DNA of 64,000 bases, taken from Sphingomonas faeni (lineage in GTDB: Bacteria; Pseudomonadota; Alphaproteobacteria; Sphingomonadales; Sphingomonadaceae). The first letter of the stretch is position 1. Each line of letters opens with the position of its first letter. This document shows positions 1-13,644 of this stretch, piece by piece. The stretch is taken from NCBI RefSeq assembly GCF_023195535.1, contig NZ_JALPNF010000006.1, forward strand, positions 1 to 64,000, in the 5' to 3' direction. A program made the position numbers and the translations under genes. Under the pieces are notes generated by a model. That model saw nothing but the letters and a program-made list of their open reading frames with translations. It made no database searches and was not told where the DNA came from.

Positions 1-89
1 AGCAAGAATGGCCCTCCACACGGACGGTTTTGCGGGATTTTTGACCTGACGATGGGTCATTTTCCCGTAGCAATTTGGGGTAGCAGATG

Positions 90-148
90 CTCTCTGGGGA
101 CCGTTTTGTGGACGATCCCCGAGAGATTTCAAGCACTTGAGGAGTGCT
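90..148. other. Hairpins downstream of tRNA-Leu; otherwise nothing seen in 1-147
   Basis: The first 147 bases hold no recognisable gene. An imperfect inverted repeat (TCTC..GGGGA / TCCCCGAGAGA) lies at about 90-127. A 6-bp hairpin AGCACT-TGAGG-AGTGCT at 132-148 lies directly downstream of the minus-strand tRNA and may help end or process its transcript. No clear T tract follows, so the function is a guess. Confidence 0.3.
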
Positions 149-234
149 GGTGCCCGGAAGAGGACTCGAACCTCCACGACCTTGCGATCGCCAGCACCTG
201 AAGCTGGTGCGTCTACCAATTCCGCCATCCGGGC
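148..234 (-). tRNA. tRNA-Leu (CAG)
   Basis: The minus strand folds as a class II tRNA. The 7-bp acceptor stem GCCCGGA/TCCGGGC closes 151-234. The anticodon stem CCAGC/GCTGG carries the loop TTCAGGT, giving anticodon CAG. There is a long variable arm and a T-arm with GGTTCGAGTCC. The 3' CCA is encoded at 148-150. It decodes CUG leucine codons. Confidence 0.96.
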
Positions 235-346
235 ACGGGGTAGGAGGGCGCCTCTAGTGGAGGGTCGCGATGCTTGTCAACACGCCTCTTGCTGGGGCAA
301 GGGGTTATTCGCGAATGGGCAGGCAAAACAAAGTGGACGGACGGCG

Positions 347-1300
347 ATGAACGACAAACTGGTGACGCTGATCGGGGGCGGCGGTTTCGTCGGCCGCTAT
401 GTCGCGCAGGCGCTGCTGGCGTCGGGCGCACGTGTCCGCATCGCGCAGCGCGATCCGCGGCAGGCGTTCTTCCTGAAACCGCTCGGCGGGCTCGGCCAGA
501 CGCAGTTCGTCGGCGCCGACGTCACCAAGCCCGAGACGATCGCGCATGCGATCCACGGCTCGGATGTAGTGGTGAATTTGGTCGGCGTGCTCGCGGGCGA
601 TTTCCAGCGGATCCAGGCGCTCGGCGCGCAGACGGTCGCAAAGGCTGCGGCCGAGGCCGGTGTCGGTGCGCTGGTGCATGTCTCGGCGATCGGTGCGGAT
701 CCGGAGTCCGCCTCGGCCTACGGCAAGTCGAAGGGGCAGGGCGAGGCGGCCGTGCTCGCGGCGTTCCCGACCGCGACGATCCTGCGGCCGTCGATCGTGT
801 TCGGCCAGGAAGACCAGTTCGTGAATCGCTTTGCCGGCATGATCGCCAAGGCGCCGGTGGTGCCTGTGCTGCGCGCCGGGGCGAAGTTCCAGCCGGTTTT
901 CGTTGGCAATGTCGCCGATGCGATCGTCGCGGCGGCGTCGACGCCCGAGACGTTCGGCGGGCAGACGCTGGAACTCGGCGGGCCCGACATCATCACGATG
1001 GGGAATCTGATCCGCTGGATCGCAAAGACGATCGGCCGTAATCCGTCGATTGTGGAGCTTCCGGACTTTGCCGGTGCGCTGATCGCGAGAGCCGGTTTCC
1101 TGCCGGGGGCGCCGATCACCAAGGACCAGTGGACGATGCTGCAGAGCGACAATGTCGTCACCGGCGCCGACGGACTGGCGGCGTTCGGGATCGAAGCGAC
1201 GCCGTTGTCGACGGTCGCGCCGGGCTGGCTGGTGCGTTTTCGCAAGGCCGGACGGTTCGGTCGGCGCGCCGAAACGCGCGCGGAAGTCCACCCAAGCTGA
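347..1300 (+). CDS. NDUFA9-like complex I-associated NAD(P)-binding protein
   Basis: A 317-residue atypical short-chain dehydrogenase. The N-terminus has the Rossmann dinucleotide loop GGGGFVGRYVAQALL, followed by an NmrA-like fold with a SAYGKSKGQGE segment in place of a strict YxxxK pair. Mitochondrial NDUFA9 and its bacterial relatives bind NADPH structurally in respiratory complex I; related proteins are often annotated as NAD-dependent epimerases. I chose ATG 347, which begins directly with the Rossmann strand; an in-frame upstream start at 137 would run through the tRNA. The gene may share a transcript with uppP 50 bp downstream. Confidence 0.82.
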   Translation: MNDKLVTLIGGGGFVGRYVAQALLASGARVRIAQRDPRQAFFLKPLGGLGQTQFVGADVTKPETIAHAIHGSDVVVNLVGVLAGDFQRIQALGAQTVAKAAAEAGVGALVHVSAIGADPESASAYGKSKGQGEAAVLAAFPTATILRPSIVFGQEDQFVNRFAGMIAKAPVVPVLRAGAKFQPVFVGNVADAIVAAASTPETFGGQTLELGGPDIITMGNLIRWIAKTIGRNPSIVELPDFAGALIARAGFLPGAPITKDQWTMLQSDNVVTGADGLAAFGIEATPLSTVAPGWLVRFRKAGRFGRRAETRAEVHPS

Positions 1301-1350
1301 ACCCGCCCGTGCTACGTCTTTCCTAACACCCGCGACGCCGGAGCGCCTGC

Positions 1351-2160
1351 TTGACCGAACTTCTTACCGTCATCCTCCTCGGCATCGTCGAGGGGATCAC
1401 CGAATTCCTGCCTGTCTCGTCGACCGGGCATCTGATCCTGGCGACGCGGCTGCTGGGTTATGATGCGGGGCGCTGGGAGGTGTTCAACGTCGTCATTCAG
1501 CTCGGCGCGATCCTCGCGATCGTCGTGCTGTACTGGCGGACGTTCTGGGCGGTCGGCATGGGGCTGATGAAGCGCGAGCCCAAGTCGTGGCTGTTCCTGC
1601 GCAACCTGGTCGTGGCCTTTATTCCGGCGGCGGTGATCGGGTTGGCGTTGCATAAGTATATCGAGGCGCTGCTCGGCAATGCCGAGGTCGTCGCGATTGC
1701 GCTGATCGTGGGCGGCTTCGCGATCCTCGCGGTCGAGCGGTTCGCGCCGCGCAGCGACATTAGCGGCGTCGCGGACATCCCGCTGAAGACCGTGATCGGG
1801 ATCGGCTTCCTCCAGTGTCTTGCGATGATCCCGGGCGTCAGCCGGTCGGGCGCGACCATCCTCGGCGCGCTGGCGCTGGGCGTCGAGCGGCGCACTGCGG
1901 CGGAGTTCAGCTTCTTTCTCGCGATCCCGACGATGCTGGGCGCGAGTGCGCTCGAACTGCTGAAGAACCGCGAGGCGATCGCGAGCGGTGGCGGCGTCGG
2001 GCTGGGCGCGATCGCGATCGGTGCCGCGGTGTCGTTCGTCGTTGCGCTGCTGGTGGTAAAGTGGTTCGTCGGGATCGTCACGAAGCACGGGTTCGTGCCG
2101 TTCGCCTTGTACCGGGTGGTGGCGGGTTCGGCAGCGCTAATCTGGCTGCTCAGCAAGTAG
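1351..2160 (+). CDS. uppP: Undecaprenyl-diphosphatase UppP (BacA family)
   Basis: A 269-residue polytopic inner-membrane protein that dephosphorylates undecaprenyl pyrophosphate, recycling the lipid carrier for peptidoglycan and other polysaccharides; overexpression gives bacitracin resistance. The two signature blocks are present: EGITEFLPVSSTGHL near the N-terminus and PGVSRSGATI in the middle. Hydrophobic segments fill the rest, as expected for about eight helices. The start is TTG at 1351, because the conserved motif begins about 14 residues in and no better ATG lies upstream. Length is typical for the family. Confidence 0.95.
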   Translation: MTELLTVILLGIVEGITEFLPVSSTGHLILATRLLGYDAGRWEVFNVVIQLGAILAIVVLYWRTFWAVGMGLMKREPKSWLFLRNLVVAFIPAAVIGLALHKYIEALLGNAEVVAIALIVGGFAILAVERFAPRSDISGVADIPLKTVIGIGFLQCLAMIPGVSRSGATILGALALGVERRTAAEFSFFLAIPTMLGASALELLKNREAIASGGGVGLGAIAIGAAVSFVVALLVVKWFVGIVTKHGFVPFALYRVVAGSAALIWLLSK

Positions 2161-2311
2161 GTCCGCTTCGGTATCAATAAGACTTGTTGAGACCGTCTAT
2201 CAGAAAAACCTGGTAATTATTAAGTTTTATCAGGCAGTATAACTTACCTAAATGCTGTTTTAGCCGTGACAAGCATCCGATCGCGCAATAACGCGGCTGT
2301 CGGAGGCTATC
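2161..2311 (+). promoter_or_regulatory. AT-rich leader of gltDB with a possible operator
   Basis: This stretch between uppP and gltD is far more AT-rich than its surroundings and is the likely promoter region of the glutamate synthase operon. It contains an imperfect 8-bp inverted repeat, CCTGGTAA (2209-2216) and TTATCAGG (2227-2234), with one G-T mismatch; this could bind a regulator. A GGAGG ribosome site sits just before the gltD ATG. The promoter elements themselves are not certain. Confidence 0.4.
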
Positions 2312-3750
2312 ATGGCGAACGATTCGATGCTCAAATTTGTCGGCCGGGAGCAATCCTATCCCGCCAAGCGCACTGCGGAAGAGCGGACCGACGATTTCCG
2401 TGAAATCGCGCAACGCTATGCGGCCGAACCCGCTGAAGAGCAGGCCGGGCGCTGTTCGCAGTGCGGCGTACCGTATTGCTCGGTCCATTGCCCGCTGCAC
2501 AACCACATTCCCGATTGGCTCCGGTTGACCGCGGAAGGGCGCCTCCGCGAGGCGTACGAACTCAGCAACGCGACCTCAACGATGCCCGAGATCTGCGGCC
2601 GGATCTGCCCGCAGGACCGGTTGTGCGAAGGCAATTGCGTCATCGAGTTCACCGGACACGGCGCCGTTACGATCGGCTCGGTCGAGAAGTTCATCACCGA
2701 CACCGCCTGGGAAAATGGCTGGGTCGAGCCGCTGGTCCCCGGCAAATCGCGCGGCCAGTCGGTCGGCGTGATCGGCGCGGGGCCGGCTGGCCTGACCGCA
2801 GCGGAATATCTGCGTGGGCACGGCTATGACGTTCATGTCTACGATCGCTACGATCGCGCCGGCGGATTGCTCACCTACGGCATCCCAGGCTTCAAGCTCG
2901 AAAAGCCGATCGTCATGCGCCGCGTCGAGCGGCTCAAGGCGGCGGGCATCGTCTTCCACGAGGACTTCGCGGTCGGTCACGATGCGAGCCTCGACGATCT
3001 CCGCCAGCGCCACGACGCGATCCTGATCGCGACCGGCGTGTACAAGGCGCGTGCGATGGACCTGCCGGGTGGCGGGTCGAACGGCGTGGTCCCAGCGCTC
3101 GACTTCCTCGTCGCCTCGAACCGCAAGGGCTTTGGCGACGCGGTCCCTGCATTTGACGACGGCAGCCTCAATGCCGAGGGCAAGGACGTCGTCGTGATCG
3201 GCGGCGGCGACACCGCGATGGACTGCGTCCGCACGGCGATCCGCCAGGGCGCCAAGTCGGTGAAATGCCTTTACCGCCGCGACCGCGCGAACATGCCCGG
3301 CTCGCAGCGGGAGGTGGCCAACGCCGAGGAGGAGGGCGTCGAGTTCGTCTGGCTGTCGGGGCCGCAGAGCTTCGATGGCGGTGACGTGGTGTCGAGCGTG
3401 AAGGTACGGAAAATGCGTCTCGGTGCGCCTGACGCGAGCGGCCGCCGCGCGCCCGAACCCGATCCCGCGGGCGATTATTCGGTGAACGCCGATCTCGTCA
3501 TCAAGGCGCTCGGCTTCGACGCCGAGGACCTGCCAAGCTTGTTTGCGACCCCTGAGCTGGGCGTTAGCCGCTGGGGTACCGTCCTTGTCGACGGCAAGAC
3601 GCTGATGACCTCGCTCGACGGCGTGTTCGCGGCGGGGGACATCGTCCGCGGCGCGAGCCTGGTGGTGTGGGCGATCCGCGACGGCCGCGATGTGGCGGCG
3701 ACGATGCACAAATGGCTGAAGACCAAGGCGGCGAACGCGAAGGTGGCGGC

Positions 3751-3754
<4 letters not shown>
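2312..3754 (+). CDS. gltD: Glutamate synthase (NADPH) small subunit
   Basis: A 480-residue flavoprotein that oxidises NADPH and passes electrons to GltB for reductive transfer of the glutamine amide to 2-oxoglutarate. The N-terminal half has the two cysteine clusters for low-potential [4Fe-4S] centres (CSQCGVPYCSVHCP and CGRICPQDRLCEGNC). Two Rossmann motifs follow: GVIGAGPAGLTAAEYL for FAD and VVIGGGDTAMDC for NADPH. A GGAGG site precedes ATG 2312. Its TGA overlaps the gltB ATG, so the subunits are likely translationally coupled; here the small subunit comes first. Confidence 0.97.
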
Positions 3755-8277
<4,523 letters not shown>

Positions 8278-8292
8278 GCGACGCCACACAAG

Positions 8293-8399
8293 CACCACCC
8301 CGACGAAGGCCGGGGCCCAGTTGGGGCACGTCGCAAACGAAGGACAGCGCTTCGTTACGGCGACCTTTCCAACTGGGCCCCGCCCTTCGCTGAAAGGGT
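8293..8399. repeat. REP-like inverted repeat, family D (copy 1)
   Basis: This copy lies 16 bp past the gltB stop. The left arm reads CACCACCCCGACGAAGGCCG and the right arm is its inverted counterpart ending in a degenerate CTTCGCTGAAAGGGTG. Better preserved copies of the same roughly 107-bp unit lie at 27901-28008 and 35722-35827. It could fold into a long hairpin and protect the gltB mRNA 3' end. Confidence 0.75.
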
Positions 8400-8410
8400 G
8401 TAGTAAGCTG

Positions 8411-8545
8411 GTTTCGCGCAGAGGCGCAGAGGACGCCGAGGGGTTTCGCCCGGAACGGGCTGCTTGCATGCCGACGGACCTTGTTCACATGCGCGCTTCG
8501 CGACAAGCGCAACAACTCTGCGCTCTCTGCGCCTCTGCGCGAACA
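8411..8545. repeat. Long inverted repeat, family E (copy 1)
   Basis: The ends read TTTCGCGCAGAGGCGCAGAG and its complement CTCTGCGCCTCTGCGCGAA, about 95 bp apart. A diverged relative lies at 59772-59936. Together with the family D unit just before it, it fills the 346-bp gap between gltB and the glutathione transferase gene, which has no visible gene of its own. Confidence 0.75.
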
Positions 8546-8623
8546 AAATCTTCTTGCCACAAACACAACGCCGACCAACCCGCGCTAGTGACACGGCCGC
8601 CCCCAACCGCCTAAACGAAGAGT

Positions 8624-9298
8624 ATGTGGCAGCTTTATCAATTTCCCCTGTGTCCCTTTTCGCGAAAGGTGCGCCTGCTGCTGGGCGAGAAGGGAGTCGG
8701 CTACGAACTCGTCCGCGAATCGCCTTGGGATCGCCGCGACGAGTTCATGGACATGAACCCCGCCGGCCAGACCCCGGTGATGGTCGACGCGTCGCGCGGC
8801 GTGGCCCCGCTGATCGATTCGATGGCGATCTGCGAATTCTTCGAGGAAACCGTCGAGAAGGCGGCGATGATCAACGGCACCGCGACCAACCGCGCCGAGA
8901 TTCGCCGTTTGGTCACGTGGTTCGATACGCATTTCTACCGCGACGTCACCGGCCCACTGCTCCACGAGCGCATGGTCAAACGCCTCGCGCACCGCGCCGC
9001 GCCCGACGCCAAGGGCCTGCGCGAGGCGATGAAGGCCGCGGTCGGGCATCTCGATTACATGGACTACCTGCTCGATCACCGGAACTGGCTCGGCGGCGCG
9101 ACGATGAGTCTCGCCGATCTGGCCGCCGCCGCGCAGATTTCGGTCACCGATTATCTCGGCGGGATCGACTGGAAGGGCCATGACCAGACCGCCCGCTGGT
9201 ACCGCGGCTTCAAGAGCCGCCCGAGCTTCCGCCCGCTGCTGTCCGAACGGATGGAGCTGATCTCACCCCCGGCGCACTACGACAATGTCGATTTCTGA
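8624..9298 (+). CDS. Glutathione S-transferase family protein
   Basis: A 224-residue cytosolic transferase. Residues 1-75 form the thioredoxin-like domain, starting [20 protein letters not shown] with the CPFS site that in this fold contacts glutathione; an all-helical C-terminal domain follows. Substrate cannot be told from sequence; detoxification of electrophiles or reductive conjugation is usual. Its last codons overlap the next start by 14 bp, suggesting co-translation with the CsaA-like gene. Confidence 0.88.
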   Translation: MWQLYQFPLCPFSRKVRLLLGEKGVGYELVRESPWDRRDEFMDMNPAGQTPVMVDASRGVAPLIDSMAICEFFEETVEKAAMINGTATNRAEIRRLVTWFDTHFYRDVTGPLLHERMVKRLAHRAAPDAKGLREAMKAAVGHLDYMDYLLDHRNWLGGATMSLADLAAAAQISVTDYLGGIDWKGHDQTARWYRGFKSRPSFRPLLSERMELISPPAHYDNVDF

Positions 9299-9632
9299 CC
9301 CGGTCGCGTTCGCAGACTTCGAGAAGGTCGACATCCGCGTCGGCACGATCGTCGAGGCCGAACCGTTCCCCGAAGCGCGCAAGCCCGCGTTCAAGCTCCG
9401 GATCGATTTCGGCGCCGAGATCGGCGTGAAGCGCTCGTCCGCGCAGATCACCGAACATTATACGCCGGAAACACTGGTCGGCCGCCAGGTTGCGGCGGTG
9501 GTCAACTTCCCGCCGCGCCAGATCGGCCCGATGATGTCGGAGGTTCTGACGCTTGGCTTCCCCGACGCGGATGGGAAGGTCGTGCTGATATCGCCGAGCC
9601 AAGACGTACCGAACGGCGGACGACTCTTCTGA
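9285..9632 (+). CDS. csaA: tRNA-binding OB-fold protein, CsaA-like
   Basis: A 115-residue single-domain protein that is entirely a tRNA-binding OB fold related to the C-terminal domain of methionyl-tRNA synthetase and to B. subtilis CsaA. Visible family features are [20 protein letters not shown] at the start, the KRSSAQIT segment and [15 protein letters not shown]. CsaA is a homodimer with chaperone and tRNA-binding activity. The ATG lies within the last codons of the upstream transferase gene, so the two are probably expressed together. Confidence 0.88.
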   Translation: MSISDPVAFADFEKVDIRVGTIVEAEPFPEARKPAFKLRIDFGAEIGVKRSSAQITEHYTPETLVGRQVAAVVNFPPRQIGPMMSEVLTLGFPDADGKVVLISPSQDVPNGGRLF

Positions 9633-9637
9633 AAAAG

Positions 9638-9763
9638 ATCCTCCCCCGCCAGGGGGGAGGTGGCTGGCCTTTGCCAGACGGAGGGGAGGAAAGGGAAACC
9701 GCTGTTCCGTGTCCTCCCCCTCCGTCACCTTCGGCGACACCTCCCCCTGGCGGGGGAGGATCG
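9638..9763. repeat. GATCC-bounded inverted-repeat element, family A (copy 1)
   Basis: A 126-bp element bounded by GATCCTCCCCCGCCAGGGGG and its inverted copy CTGGCGGGGGAGGATC. The two arms differ internally: one carries CTTTGCCAGACGGAGG, the other TCCGTCACCTTCGGCGA. The segment at 14501-14626 is a close inverted copy of the whole unit, and 45987-46106 is a shorter relative. Confidence 0.88.
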
Positions 9764-9775
9764 CAAGGGCGCTTA

Positions 9776-10447
9776 TTACCGCATGTCACTCTGCGTGATC
9801 GGGACGATCTTCACCTCGACGCGGCGGTTCGCAGCGCGACCCGCATCGGTATCGTTCGACGCGATCGGCTGCGTCTCGCCGTAACCGCGCGTGCCGATGC
9901 GGGCCGTCTGGACACCGTGCCCCGCCAGATAATCCGCGACCGAGCGCGCCCGGCGTTCCGACAGCGTCTGGTTGTACGCGTCGCTGCCGGTCGAATCGGT
10001 GTGGCCGTACACGTCGATATAGGTCTGGTTATACTGCGACAGCGTGTCCGCGACCTGATCGAGCGTACGCTGGAACTGCGGCTGCACCGTCGCGCTGTCA
10101 TAGGCAAAGGTGATGCCCGACGGGATGTTGAGCACCAGGTCGTCGCCCTGGCGGATCACCTGCACGTCGGTTCCTGCGGTCCGCGCGCGCAGGTCGCGCT
10201 CCTGCTTGTCCATGTACGCGCCGATACCCGCACCCGCCAGGCCGCCGATGCCCGCGCCGAGCAGCTTCTCGGTACGGTCGCGACGACCGCCGACCACGTC
10301 GCCGAGCAAATAGCCGCCGAGTGCGCCGCCGATGCCGCCCAGGGCAGTCTTTGAAATCGTCTGGCGACCGGTCTCCGGATCGGTGGTGCAGCCGCTGGTG
10401 GCGATCAATGCGGCGATTGCGGCACCTGCGAACATCTTGGTTTTCAT
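9776..10447 (-). CDS. OmpA-family glycine-zipper lipoprotein
   Basis: A 223-residue predicted outer-membrane lipoprotein. The N-terminal signal peptide ends in a lipobox with Cys20 (ATSGC). A glycine-zipper block follows (GGIGGALGGYLLGDVVGG and LLGAGIGGLAGAGIGAYMDK), then a C-terminal OmpA/MotB peptidoglycan-binding domain with YGHTDSTGSDAYN and SERRARSVADYL. This is the YiaD-like architecture that ties the outer membrane to the cell wall. It is divergent from the CNNM gene, with a 183-bp shared promoter region. Confidence 0.9.
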   Translation of the reverse strand: MKTKMFAGAAIAALIATSGCTTDPETGRQTISKTALGGIGGALGGYLLGDVVGGRRDRTEKLLGAGIGGLAGAGIGAYMDKQERDLRARTAGTDVQVIRQGDDLVLNIPSGITFAYDSATVQPQFQRTLDQVADTLSQYNQTYIDVYGHTDSTGSDAYNQTLSERRARSVADYLAGHGVQTARIGTRGYGETQPIASNDTDAGRAANRRVEVKIVPITQSDMR

Positions 10448-10630
10448 AGATAAACTCCCTGAGACATGATCGATGACGGCGTTATGCCCGATACGGCCGA
10501 TAACCCGGTGTAGCGACGATTGTTCCGCCTGCGCACTGAACCGAGCCTGACCATCTTGGTGGCGTAATGTCGAGCATGTGCAAGGACGGTTGTGCGACGG
10601 GCCGTTGTCCTGCAAAGAGACGGCGAGCCA

Positions 10631-11932
10631 ATGGCACCGCTTCCCCCCTTCCCCTGGATCGACGTCGCGATCATCCTCGCGCTGGTCGCGTTGAACGGTG
10701 TGTTCGCGATGAGCGAGCTCGCGATCGTCTCCGCGCGGAAAGCGCGGCTCGAGGCGATGGCGCGCCAAGGCAAGAAGGGCGCGCGCGCCGCGCTGGTGCT
10801 CGCGGCCGACCCGGGCAAGTTCCTGTCGACGGTCCAGATCGGGATCACGCTGATCGGCATCCTGGCCGGTGCCTATTCGGGCTCCAGCCTCGGCATGCCG
10901 ACCGCCGCGCGGCTGCAGGCCTGGGGGCTGTCCGCCTCGACCGCCGAGACCGTCGGGTTCGCGATCGTCATCGGCCTGACCACCTATGCGTCGCTGATCA
11001 TCGGCGAGCTGGTCCCCAAGCAGTTCGCGCTCCGGGCGCCAGAGGCGATCGCCTCGTTCATGGCGCCGGTGATGCGCTGGCTCGCGATCGGCACCGCGCC
11101 GATCGTGCTGGTGCTCGATTCGACCAGCGCGCTGATCTTCAAGCTGCTTCGGCTCAACCGCGAATCGGAAGAACACGTTACCGCCGAAGAGCTCCACATG
11201 ATCGTCGCCGAGGCGTCGAAGTCGGGGATCATCGAGGAGCATGAGCGTTCGATCATCTCGGGCGTCGTCCGCCTCGCCGACCGCCCGGTCCGCGAAGTGA
11301 TGACGCCGCGCACCGAGATCGACTGGCTCGACTGCGACTGGGGCCCCGACGAGATCCGCGAAACTTTGCTCGCGTCGCAGCACACCCGCCTGCCGGTCGG
11401 CGAAGGCTCGATCGACGCGGTCAAGGGCGTGGTCCAGGCGCGCGACATCGCCGCGGCGCTGTTCCGCGGCGAACCGATCGACCTGCGCGCGCTGATGCGC
11501 AAGGCGCCGGTCGTGATCGACCAGATCGACGCGATGGACGCGCTGCTGGCGCTGCGTGAGGCCGAGGTGCCGATGGCGCTGATCCACGACGAATACGGCC
11601 ATTTCGAAGGCATCGTCACGCCGGCCGACCTGCTCGCGGCGATCGCCGGCGAGTTCAAGTCGGACTCGGATCCGGACGACGCGCCCTCGGTGGTGGTCCG
11701 CGACGACGGCTCGCTGCTGGTGGCGGGGACGATGGCGGCGGATTCGCTGGCCGATCGCCTCGGTATAGACCTGCCCGAGGACCGCGACTACGCGACGGTT
11801 GCCGGGCTGGCGCTGTCGGTGTTCCGCCATCTGCCGGGGGAGGGCGAGAGCTTCGTCGAGCAGGGGTGGAAGTTCGAGATCGTCGATCTGGATGGGCGGC
11901 GCATCGACAAGCTGCTGGTGAGTGAAGTCTGA
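10631..11932 (+). CDS. CNNM/CorC-type transporter (HlyC/CBS, hemolysin family)
   Basis: A 433-residue membrane protein with an N-terminal DUF21 transmembrane domain (ALNGVFAMSELAIVSARKAR), a cytoplasmic CBS pair in the middle (REVMTPRTEIDWLD and TRLPVGEGSIDAVKGVV) and a C-terminal CorC/HlyC domain with HDEYGHFEGIVTPADLL. Family members export Mg2+ or other divalent cations; the hemolysin label is historical. I prefer ATG 10631, preceded by AAAGAGACGG; an in-frame GTG at 10592 would add 13 residues. Confidence 0.88.
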   Translation: MAPLPPFPWIDVAIILALVALNGVFAMSELAIVSARKARLEAMARQGKKGARAALVLAADPGKFLSTVQIGITLIGILAGAYSGSSLGMPTAARLQAWGLSASTAETVGFAIVIGLTTYASLIIGELVPKQFALRAPEAIASFMAPVMRWLAIGTAPIVLVLDSTSALIFKLLRLNRESEEHVTAEELHMIVAEASKSGIIEEHERSIISGVVRLADRPVREVMTPRTEIDWLDCDWGPDEIRETLLASQHTRLPVGEGSIDAVKGVVQARDIAAALFRGEPIDLRALMRKAPVVIDQIDAMDALLALREAEVPMALIHDEYGHFEGIVTPADLLAAIAGEFKSDSDPDDAPSVVVRDDGSLLVAGTMAADSLADRLGIDLPEDRDYATVAGLALSVFRHLPGEGESFVEQGWKFEIVDLDGRRIDKLLVSEV

Positions 11933-12000
11933 GGGGAAGGTTCTCCTGCGTTGCCAGGAGAACTCACGGTGCATGGGCGAGCCTGCCGCCTCCAAATCCC

Positions 12001-12083
12001 GTCATCCCAGCGGAAGCTGGGATATCCCCGTTTGATGCGCGATCTATCCTAATCAGGAGACCCCAGCGTACGCTGGGGTGACG
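12001..12083. repeat. 83-bp REP-like doublet, family B (copy 1)
   Basis: The left palindrome GTCATCCCAGCGGAAGCTGG and the right palindrome CCCCAGCGTACGCTGGGGTG face each other across about 35 bp. Two other copies, at 33562-33644 and 36569-36651, have exactly the same 83-bp length. This is the layout of a REP doublet (REPIN). Confidence 0.88.
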
Positions 12084-12098
12084 AGCGTTGGGGCGCCC

Positions 12099-12238
12099 CT
12101 CCGTTCGTCTTGAGTGGCTGCTGAGCTTGTCGAAGCGGCGTATCGAAGGACAGGTTGGCGCGCGGAACCTGTGCTTCGATACGAGCCCTCGATACGCTCC
12201 TGACGGAGCTACTCGGTCTCTACTCAGCACGAACGGAG
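12099..12238. repeat. Inverted-repeat element with CTCCGTTCGT ends, family H
   Basis: A 140-bp unit that begins CTCCGTTCGT and ends ACGAACGGAG. Internal inverted segments include GCGGCGTATCGAAG and CTTCGATACG. I recall similar units being common in sphingomonad genomes, but only one is seen here. With the family B doublet it fills the 331-bp gap between the CNNM gene and mlaA; no gene is visible in that gap. Confidence 0.7.
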
Positions 12239-12263
12239 AGGGGGGGTAAGGCACCTCCTTCGT

Positions 12264-13505
12264 TCAGGGACGAGCTTCGGATCCGCTAGTCGCGTCGCCA
12301 CCGGGAGCAGCAGTCGCGGGCGCCGCCGCAGGTACACCAACGCCGGGAGCCGCCACCGCGGGCGCCGCCGCCGGCACATCGACGGCAGGCGCACCGCTGG
12401 AACTCTCGCCCGGCACCGCCGAGACCGTCCCCGAATCGGCCGCGGCGCCCGGCTCCAGATACTTCGGCACGAACGGCACCACGCTCGGCGGCGGCCCCGA
12501 CATGCCCGCCGGATCGCCCTCGACGCGCCCGTGGAGATGGTCGATCTCCGCCTGGCGCCGGTTGAGATAAAAGGCCCGCGTCGCCGCGTACGGATCGGGC
12601 GAATTGTTGTGCAGGTCCTTGAGCGTCTGATCGAACTCCGACCGGTGATCGAGCGCACCGAGGATACCCGCGGGAATCGTGTAGGTCGCGCTGGTGAACG
12701 GCTTGCCGACGCCGACCGGCAGGATCAGGCGATCGACCGCGCCGCCGAGAAGGTCGCGCACCGTCGTCGGTCCGACCAGCGGCAGGAACAGGAACGGGCC
12801 GTTCTTCACGCCGTAATAGCCGAGCGTGTTGGCGAACCCGTTCGAGCGCCTGGGCAGGCGGAACGGCTTGCGCTTGGCCATGTCGATCACGCCGACCGCG
12901 CCGATCGTCGAGTTTATCGCGAACCGCCCGACCGTCTCCGCCGCCTTGCCCGGCTTGAGCTGCAGCAGGAAATTCAGGAAGACGATCGGCTCGCGCAGAT
13001 TGTAGAGGAAATTGTGGATGCCGCGCCGGATCGGGCTCGGCACGGTCTTCTTGTAGGTCCGCGCGACCGGGCCGATCACCGCGTCGTCGACTTTCTGCGT
13101 CACCGCGAACGACTCGGCGTTGGCCGCGCGCAGCGGATCGCTCGCGCTCTCCTTGCGGCCGGTGACGATGATGTCGGTCTGCGTGCCACGCTCGGTCGCC
13201 GGCGTGCGCAAGGGTGGCGCGCGCAACGGTGGCGGGCCGACCGGAGGAATCGCCTGCGTGGGAAGCCCCTGCGGCGAAAACTCGACGGCTGGAAGCGAGC
13301 CGATCAGGGCCAAAGGGGACGTTGCCATCGATATCGGCAACGATACGGGAATTGTTACGGGGATCGACGCCGGTACGGGGAAATCGCCGGCGAACGGCGA
13401 TGGCGTCGCGCCGGGCACAGCGACCGGTCCGGCGACCGGTCCGGTCGTCGGAAGCACCGGCGCGGTGGTCAGCAGCATCGCACTCATCATTGCCAGCATG
13501 TGCAC
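12264..13505 (-). CDS. mlaA: MlaA (VacJ) family protein with long Pro/Ala-rich tails
   Basis: A 413-residue protein whose middle (about residues 120-330) is the MlaA core, with TYKKTVPSPIRRGIHNFLYN, NSTIGAVGVIDMA and FLFLPLVGPTTVRDLLGG. MlaA sits in the outer membrane and removes mislaid phospholipids from its outer leaflet, handing them to MlaC. MlaA is usually a lipoprotein, but I see no cysteine anywhere in this protein. Instead there is a hydrophobic start, about 80 Pro-rich residues before the core, and an Ala/Pro repeat tail. The exact start among several Met codons is uncertain. Confidence 0.88.
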   Translation of the reverse strand: MHMLAMMSAMLLTTAPVLPTTGPVAGPVAVPGATPSPFAGDFPVPASIPVTIPVSLPISMATSPLALIGSLPAVEFSPQGLPTQAIPPVGPPPLRAPPLRTPATERGTQTDIIVTGRKESASDPLRAANAESFAVTQKVDDAVIGPVARTYKKTVPSPIRRGIHNFLYNLREPIVFLNFLLQLKPGKAAETVGRFAINSTIGAVGVIDMAKRKPFRLPRRSNGFANTLGYYGVKNGPFLFLPLVGPTTVRDLLGGAVDRLILPVGVGKPFTSATYTIPAGILGALDHRSEFDQTLKDLHNNSPDPYAATRAFYLNRRQAEIDHLHGRVEGDPAGMSGPPPSVVPFVPKYLEPGAAADSGTVSAVPGESSSGAPAVDVPAAAPAVAAPGVGVPAAAPATAAPGGDATSGSEARP

Positions 13506-13644
13506 TCATCGCCCTGTCTAATACCGCCCTCATACTTCGAGGTACGACACCGCGTGACATGCCCGTCGCCGCCCGCGCGGCATAGAGCCAATCGACATCC
13601 GCCGCGTGCGCGTGTCGTGCTGCCGGTCGATCGACCGACGCGGG

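Noticed and set aside
137-346. N-terminal extension of the NDUFA9-like protein through the tRNA-Leu gene
   Set aside because: The open frame starts upstream but runs through the tRNA and adds non-conserved residues; ATG 347 begins the Rossmann fold.
8293-8545. CRISPR-like repeats after gltB
   Set aside because: The repeats are inverted pairs, not regularly spaced direct repeats, and there are no cas genes.
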